NCBI GenBank assembly: GCA_973895155.1
Contig: OZ316892.1
Coordinates: forward strand, 10,912,001-10,976,000
Source of the DNA: Marsupella aquatica
Taxonomy: Eukaryota > Marchantiophyta
Length of the DNA stretch: 64,000 nucleotides
Reading direction: 5' to 3'
Numbering within the stretch: the stretch's first letter is position 1; each line of letters begins with the position of its first letter. The position numbers and the translations under genes are program-made. This document shows, in pieces, positions 58,594 through 64,000 of this stretch. The notes beneath the pieces are model-generated. The model saw only the letters and a program-made list of their open reading frames with translations. It had not been told where the DNA came from and did no database searches.

Positions 58594-61500
58594 TCACAAA
58601 GTTCTTGGTGATCGAACCATCGCGATGAAAAATAATCCCATGGAGACTAGAAGAGAGAGCAACAGCAGAAATAGTTTTGTGTTGAAGTTGAGGTATGGAC
58701 TTGCAAAGAATACGGCTGATGTTCCTGCACTTTGCCAGATCTTCCATTGCGCGAAAGCCGCCTCCTGTACAAACTTCAGTCAAGCTACAGATAGACCTTA
58801 TAATGGAAATGTAGCATATTTTGCGTGAGGACGATGCCAGCATAAGAATGTAAAGAGAAGCAGACTGGCTCAAAACAAGAGTAGGCAGAAGAGAATGTTG
58901 ATTTGTTCCTCACGATGTCTTCAGGATAGTATATGCCCAACAAAGCGCTGAACTGTGTATGGATTGTTGCATCACCCAGTCCCCATAGTACGGCTGCTGC
59001 AAGAATCATAACAAAGTTGACCAGCTCGTTGCTGCTGTACCTGGAGCACACGTAATCTATAAATCAAAAGGCAGCCAGCTGTGGTAGTAATAAAGAACGA
59101 AAGGATTAAAAGCAGCGATGCGCTGAACCAGGCACCCGTCACTTACATTTCTTTTAAAAATAACCCACACATAACAAGAATCTGGCAGAATGCTCCCCCA
59201 CAGAGTATGAAACTAACGGAGATCAACCCCGATGAATTTCGACCAGCAATGTATGATCCCTGCGTGAAGTGTCATGTTTATGCAATTAAATTTGACAGAT
59301 CTCATTTCGAGCAATTTTACGTTATTTTTTACGCCTAATGGCCCTATGCTGTGGATATTCGTCAACGTTCAGTAATGGATCATTAAAACAACTGAGTGCT
59401 TCCATTCAGTGTGTTGCATAGAATTACAGTTCCATAGAATAACATAACATCACGCTGAAATTCGGTACTGGCACTCACCACAGCATCGGCAACTCCATAC
59501 GCAGCCATGATTCCACCAACCCAAGACAATCCGAGGGATGGTGTGATTACATCTCTTGTAAAATCACCCCTGTGTGATCAATGAACTGTCAGATCCTTGT
59601 TTTCAAGCTGTCGGGTGGTTAAATACTTTCATGATCACAGGCCGCTGAACCGTTACCGTTGAATTGAAGCTTTCATTTGCGTCATACAATTAAAGAAACG
59701 AGCGATAATACTTCCGCTTAGCGACAATACTTAAAGTAAAGAAGTATCTTCGGAAATTCAGAAAAGAGAAAATGGGACCCAACAGACACACACCATGCGA
59801 AAGCCTGCTGCATTCCTGTGTAAAAACAAGGAAATATAAGTAGCAGCATCTTCTTCTCAGAAAGAAGCCTAAATAAGGCTTTTCCCAATCCCGGATGGGA
59901 TGGGGTAACAGCATCGCTTCTGCTTGATGGCAGAGGGATCGTCTCTGTATGTGGTTTTAGGAGACAGACCAGTATTGTACCAATGGCCATACTCCCAAGG
60001 AATACAACAAATAATATTGTGGCAGGGCCAGATGACGAGTCAGACGAAGCATCCGGTTCCTACACTCAAAAGAGATAAAGAAATCACAATTTTGCCTGCT
60101 CCCACGTCTTGCCCAAATTTCTGCACTAGGACCATATGAGCTGACAATGGAGTGAGAAAGTATTTAAGTCTGTTTATGAAGACAAACAGAGCAGACTGTA
60201 AAATTGATGCTGCCCAAAAATGCGGGAAGGGTAGCAGGTCTTAGTAGAAAAATGCAGTTGACATGGCCATACACCGAGCCCACTGCATTTGATCCTCCTT
60301 GATATTGAAAACATTCACAGCCTAATGCGCCGGATTGAGAGTTAGAGGATGACAGGTAAATCGTTTTTCTTTTGTCATTTCTAAAAGATTACCGCAGAAA
60401 CATCAAGTGGTTTTAGTCTATGGTCTCAGTGTGGTTCAAGGAAATGCTGACCGAGACCATCGTTATAGGCTACCTTCTGCTAAAGAGAAACTTTCCATGA
60501 AGAAAAGTTCAAAACAACTTCGCGAAGGAAAGGAGACCACAATTCACCGGAAGACTCACCATTCCATACCGAAGAAGAAACAGAGTGAGGATATTGCCCA
60601 CAACCTGGGAATATCACAGTGGAACGAGTCATCTTTGAACGACTCTGGCTTTTGAGTTAACGAGCACTTATGATTCTATTTCAAGCTACTTGGGTTAGCA
60701 GTCATTAGTTAACAGTGCGAACTTACCTGATTTGATTGATAAATTCCCCAGAACTCCCCATTGAATTTCCCAAGCGCAGTAGCTTCTGCAATATCACAGG
60801 CTGCAGCGTGTTTCTTTGCCGCAAAAGTTAAATATGTCCCCTACAAAGGACCAGACAGGATACACTTCAGTAGTGCCAAGGAGGTAGTAACCGGCACGAA
60901 GAAAAACCTTGCTTTTAAAACTTGGGCGGAGGCCAGATCCACCTCGTGAGGGGATAATTACCTCAGCAATCCATAGCACAGAAGCAGTGAAACCAAGAAA
61001 TACTGCAGCTGGTATGAGTGTGTACCTGTCAAAAATAAACAAGTCAACTCCTGAGATCAGAACAGTATTGAGAACAGTTCGGATTCGGAACATTCACACA
61101 TTGCATGTTGGGCCTCGCATTCCTGCCTGCGTACCAAAGCAGCTTTATCAACGACTATCTGAATTTTTGTAACTACTAGGACCACAACCTCGTCATGACC
61201 CTCGAGGTTGAAGTGTCCATGATAGAATAAGTGGTATAGGAAACCCTTGTGGACAAAATACAATACCCCCACAATGATATTTCAGAAGACAAATCTCTGT
61301 TCATACGTGTGCTCCTTTTGATCCCTAAACTTGAGAGTGAATCGTCAGACGTATTTGATGAGACAACAACCGAAAGAGTGCTGTGACTTACGATTAGGGC
61401 AAGATGGGCCTCTGACTTACCAGGACGGGAACATGTTTGCCACGATGAAAGCCCAATAACCCGAAACACCCAAAATGAGTGAATTTTTGGAACCAAGCCG

Positions 61501-62172
61501 CATGACCACAATCGATGCTACAAGGGACGAAAGTGTAACCGACAAATACAAAACACCCAACGCTGCCGACCCTAGACCCTGGTCCTGCAAAAGCACTCCA
61601 CCTGTCGTTAGTCTGAATGCAGGATACGTGCAGCAGTGTTGCCAAAATCTGCAACCAGTGCAAGCACAATATTCTGGTGCTCTTTAAGGGAGATTGATGT
61701 TGAATTTTTTGATGCTACAGCTGATGTTTTGGCAGCGTCTGTATCTGCTAGCGAACTCCACTCAGATTTTAAGTTTATGAAGTTTTTCTTTTCCAAATGG
61801 TAGTTCTCATTGCGTATGCATTTCATGCGGAAAAGTCTTGATGCAGTGTGTAACCATTCATAAAACACGAAGGGATTTAAGTAGTGCCCATACTGTGTTG
61901 ATGCTGCTCTCCAAATTCTGCACCGCACTGTACGCGAGAAACACGAAGAGGAAGGAAAAGCTCAGCGTGTACAAATCCTTCAAGTATGGACTCCAATTTG
62001 CATTTCTTGAATCTGATCGTGTCAAGATGGGCACATCATCCCGCCCTTGCCCGGGTTCCAAGTGGCTCGGTTTCCGAATCAGGGGACGACGAAGCGCTTT
62101 CGTTTCTGCATCGTCGTCCAACTCATTACCCTCATGGTAAGGAGAGTGGTAAGGAGAGTGTTCACGAGCCAT
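58594..62172 (-). CDS. UNC93-like multi-pass membrane protein (MFS-related)
   Basis: Ten exons on the minus strand: 62172-61894, 61584-61421, 61025-60962, 60840-60727, 60604-60560, 60059-59794, 59569-59479, 59259-59147, 59040-58914 and 58764-58594. All introns are GT-AG and the phases agree, giving 1434 nt and 477 aa. Family hallmarks are LSFSFLFVFLAYSAVQNLES (83-91 region), LGVLYLSVTLSSLVAS, SVLWIAEGTYLT, GKFNGEFWGIYQSNQ, FYTGMQQAFAWGDFTRDVI, GLGDATIHTQFSALL and EAAFAQWKIWQS. About eleven hydrophobic segments fit a membrane transporter fold. The N-terminus is hydrophilic and has an HSPYHSPYH repeat. Arabidopsis UNC93 has been linked to potassium homeostasis; the substrate here is unknown. 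Exon 5 has only 15 codons. The exon 9 acceptor (TGTGCTCCAG) has a weak pyrimidine tract. The start lies in ACCATGG context. Confidence 0.94.
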
Positions 62173-62260
62173 GGTTAGGAGAAGACCCGAGAGGATAGAG
62201 CTGCTTCAAGTCGTCCAGATGGTCCACGCTACAAAACGGACAAAACTTAGTTGGCTCCAC

Positions 62261-62268
62261 TTATTTAA
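62261..62268 (-). promoter_or_regulatory. possible TATA box of the UNC93-like gene
   Basis: TTAAATAA on the minus strand lies about 90 bp before the ATG at 62172, a plausible distance for a short 5' UTR. It is a short motif with no other support. Confidence 0.25.
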
Positions 62269-63748
62269 GCTCGACGCTCCTCCTTGAAGTCCACAATTGA
62301 GCTCTAAGCCCGGAAGCAATTCTCCACTCTGTTCCACCACGAGGAATCAATTCTCTTCCCTCGAGAATGCGTGGTTGAAGAGTGACAAGTTGTAAATAGT
62401 TCCCCGGCCATACAGCCTCTTTGTTTCGCAAAGGAGAACAAGAGAAGACGATCGACCGATAGATAACATTCGGCAGCAATGAGGGAATCATGATGACGTC
62501 TATCTGTCCTTCATTGTTCCACAAAAGCCAAGGCGAATGAAGGTTTCATTTATACAAATCGTTTCAAGGACCACCCTATGCCGTATTCCCACCAACCATG
62601 TAGACCAGAAGGCGTCCCATAGCTTGCCCATTTGGAAACAGACCGGGAAGGTCCGAAAGAGTCGGTACAGAGATATCAAGCAACAAAGCTCGAATGACGG
62701 ACGGGTAGATTTTTTATGGTACAAAGAGGAGAAAGGAATGGTTGATGACGTGATCGAGAGACCACATTACTTTTCGAGGGTGGTCCTCGCCATGCGAGAG
62801 GTCAGTGCATCGCTAAAAACTGCCACGAAAGGCCGATTTCACTTAAACTGCCGCTGAGCGTTCTGACCCAAACAAACTCTCGGAGCTGAACATCCCGGAA
62901 CAGAGTACGATAGTGGCGTAGATGGACGACATGCAAAATTCCTAGAAATTAGACGCACCGCATTGCCACAACGGGTCATCGGGTATGCTTATGCACAATC
63001 ACTACTCGCAGTCTTCCGCAACATCCCATAGATTAATACTAAGGCCTATCTACCAAATGTCTCCCATAAACCCCGAGGTCTTGTCTTCAACTTAAGTTAC
63101 GTGCGGACTAAACACAATAAGTTTTTTACCATATATCTTTCTTCACACAAGTAGAACCTTCACTCATCTGTACGAACCATTTCACTCGTTTGCTAAAATC
63201 AGCATTATACCGTTGGCAGCCTAAATAGGCCAGACGCATCAAGAGAAAGGGACGGCACCAAAAGGCTCAATCTAAAAGAACATCTTCCTGAGATACAAAG
63301 CCAATACCTTCATAAGTATGACAGAAAGAGGGTGTGAAAATGCAGATCTATTCAAATTCACAACGGAAAAGAAAGCGGAGGTGATAGAATTCAATGTGAC
63401 ATATCGAGGACTTGATCATCTCGAGCAAATCCAGCTCGGTCGGCATTCCTAAATTTGCATTCAACTTTATTCATACAACCTTTTCCTGCAATGTCAGTTA
63501 CATCATGTGAACCTGTGATGCAAGCCTGATTATACATTATACACAACCATCATGCCGCTCGCTAGGAAAAAAGTAGAATGAGATCTTTACCTCCCATAAA
63601 TTGTTGTAGACTGTGCCAACTGGAGAAAGTACAGTAGGTGCTTGGCCAACTAACCTAAAAAGATTTTACCCTCCGAGTGCCCTGCCTCTTCATTTCATTG
63701 TTTTTGCTGGTGAACAGGAAGGGTAGAGGAGAGTCCAGGACGTGGCAG
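62269..63748. other. upstream region, no gene recognised
   Basis: Overlapping frames at 62261-62724 (minus) and 62537-62857 (plus) reach 74-106 codons, but neither shows a domain I know. One of them could be an exon or relic. Nothing is recognised from 62.9 to 63.7 kb. Confidence 0.45.
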
Positions 63749-63901
63749 TTGAATGAAGGGAGTCTTAAGTAGGGCGTCTCAAACTTTAAGACCCTTGAAT
63801 GAAGGAGTCTTCAGTAGGGCGTCTCAAACTTTAAGACAGTGGAACTTTAAGACCATTGAATAAAGGAGTCTTCACTAGGGCGTCTCAAACTTCAAGGCCG
63901 T
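63749..63901. repeat. three-unit tandem repeat with internal duplication
   Basis: TTGAATGAAGG-type starts occur at 63749, 63795 and 63856. Each is followed by GAGTCTT, TAGGGCGTCTCAAACTT and an AAG(A/G)C end. The second unit is longer because ACTTTAAGAC is duplicated (spacings 46 and 61 bp). Confidence 0.93.
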
Positions 63902-64000
63902 GCACTGTGTCACGGGCACGTGATCGGCCCAAAGTGCGCCCGCACCTAAGGCCGGGACCACCTTTTTGGGCATGCAAAAAGTGGGGTGGCAATGTTTGAG

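Noticed and set aside
62261-62857. Opposed frames upstream of the UNC93-like gene
   Set aside because: No known domain, and they overlap each other; kept only as an unexplained stretch.

Overview
The window looks like nuclear DNA of a land plant, dominated by transposable elements. The evidence is a plant-type TNP2 transposase, Ty1/copia elements with the initiator-Met-tRNA primer site, GT-AG introns of about 100-950 bp and two plant-type housekeeping genes. A bryophyte, lycophyte or fern seems more likely than a flowering plant, but the sequence does not settle this. A 100-N assembly gap lies at 14320-14419.

Region 1-4.3 kb is a three-level nest. The 3' part of a CACTA (En/Spm) element ends in its terminal motif at 2683. 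It sits inside the RNase H region of a copia element, whose 3' LTR (3236-3579) in turn interrupts a DUF659-type hAT transposase fragment on the minus strand. A C-rich minisatellite with a unit near 44 bp follows.

Region 4.3-31.8 kb has no intact gene that I can support. It holds two solo LTRs with perfect 5-bp target duplications (8458-8789 and 9225-9568), a MITE-like inverted repeat, a LINE zf-RVT remnant, a very decayed gypsy-like RT remnant, several tandem duplications and a two-exon coding-like piece near 26 kb.

Region 31.8-45 kb is copia-rich. A structurally complete element (31830-37403, TSD taaat, two 217-bp LTRs) carries scattered nonsense codons and frameshifts. A third solo LTR (39522-39864, TSD agttt) follows. 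A divergent, decayed relative on the minus strand (40535 to about 44.6 kb) has lost its 5' LTR.

Region 51.6-62.2 kb carries two complete multi-exon genes on the minus strand. One is a cofactor-independent phosphoglycerate mutase (6 exons, 573 aa, glycolysis). The other is an UNC93-like membrane protein (10 exons, 477 aa). They are separate transcription units in the same direction, about 1.96 kb apart. The window ends in a short tandem repeat near 63.75-63.9 kb.

The most interesting observations are four. A UGA separates gag and pol in frame in two divergent copia copies. A copia subfamily whose LTR lost 127 bp, including the only TATA-like box, still transposed. Mutations in that element fit cytosine-methylation decay. 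A perfect 21-bp hairpin lies just inside a phosphoglycerate mutase intron.
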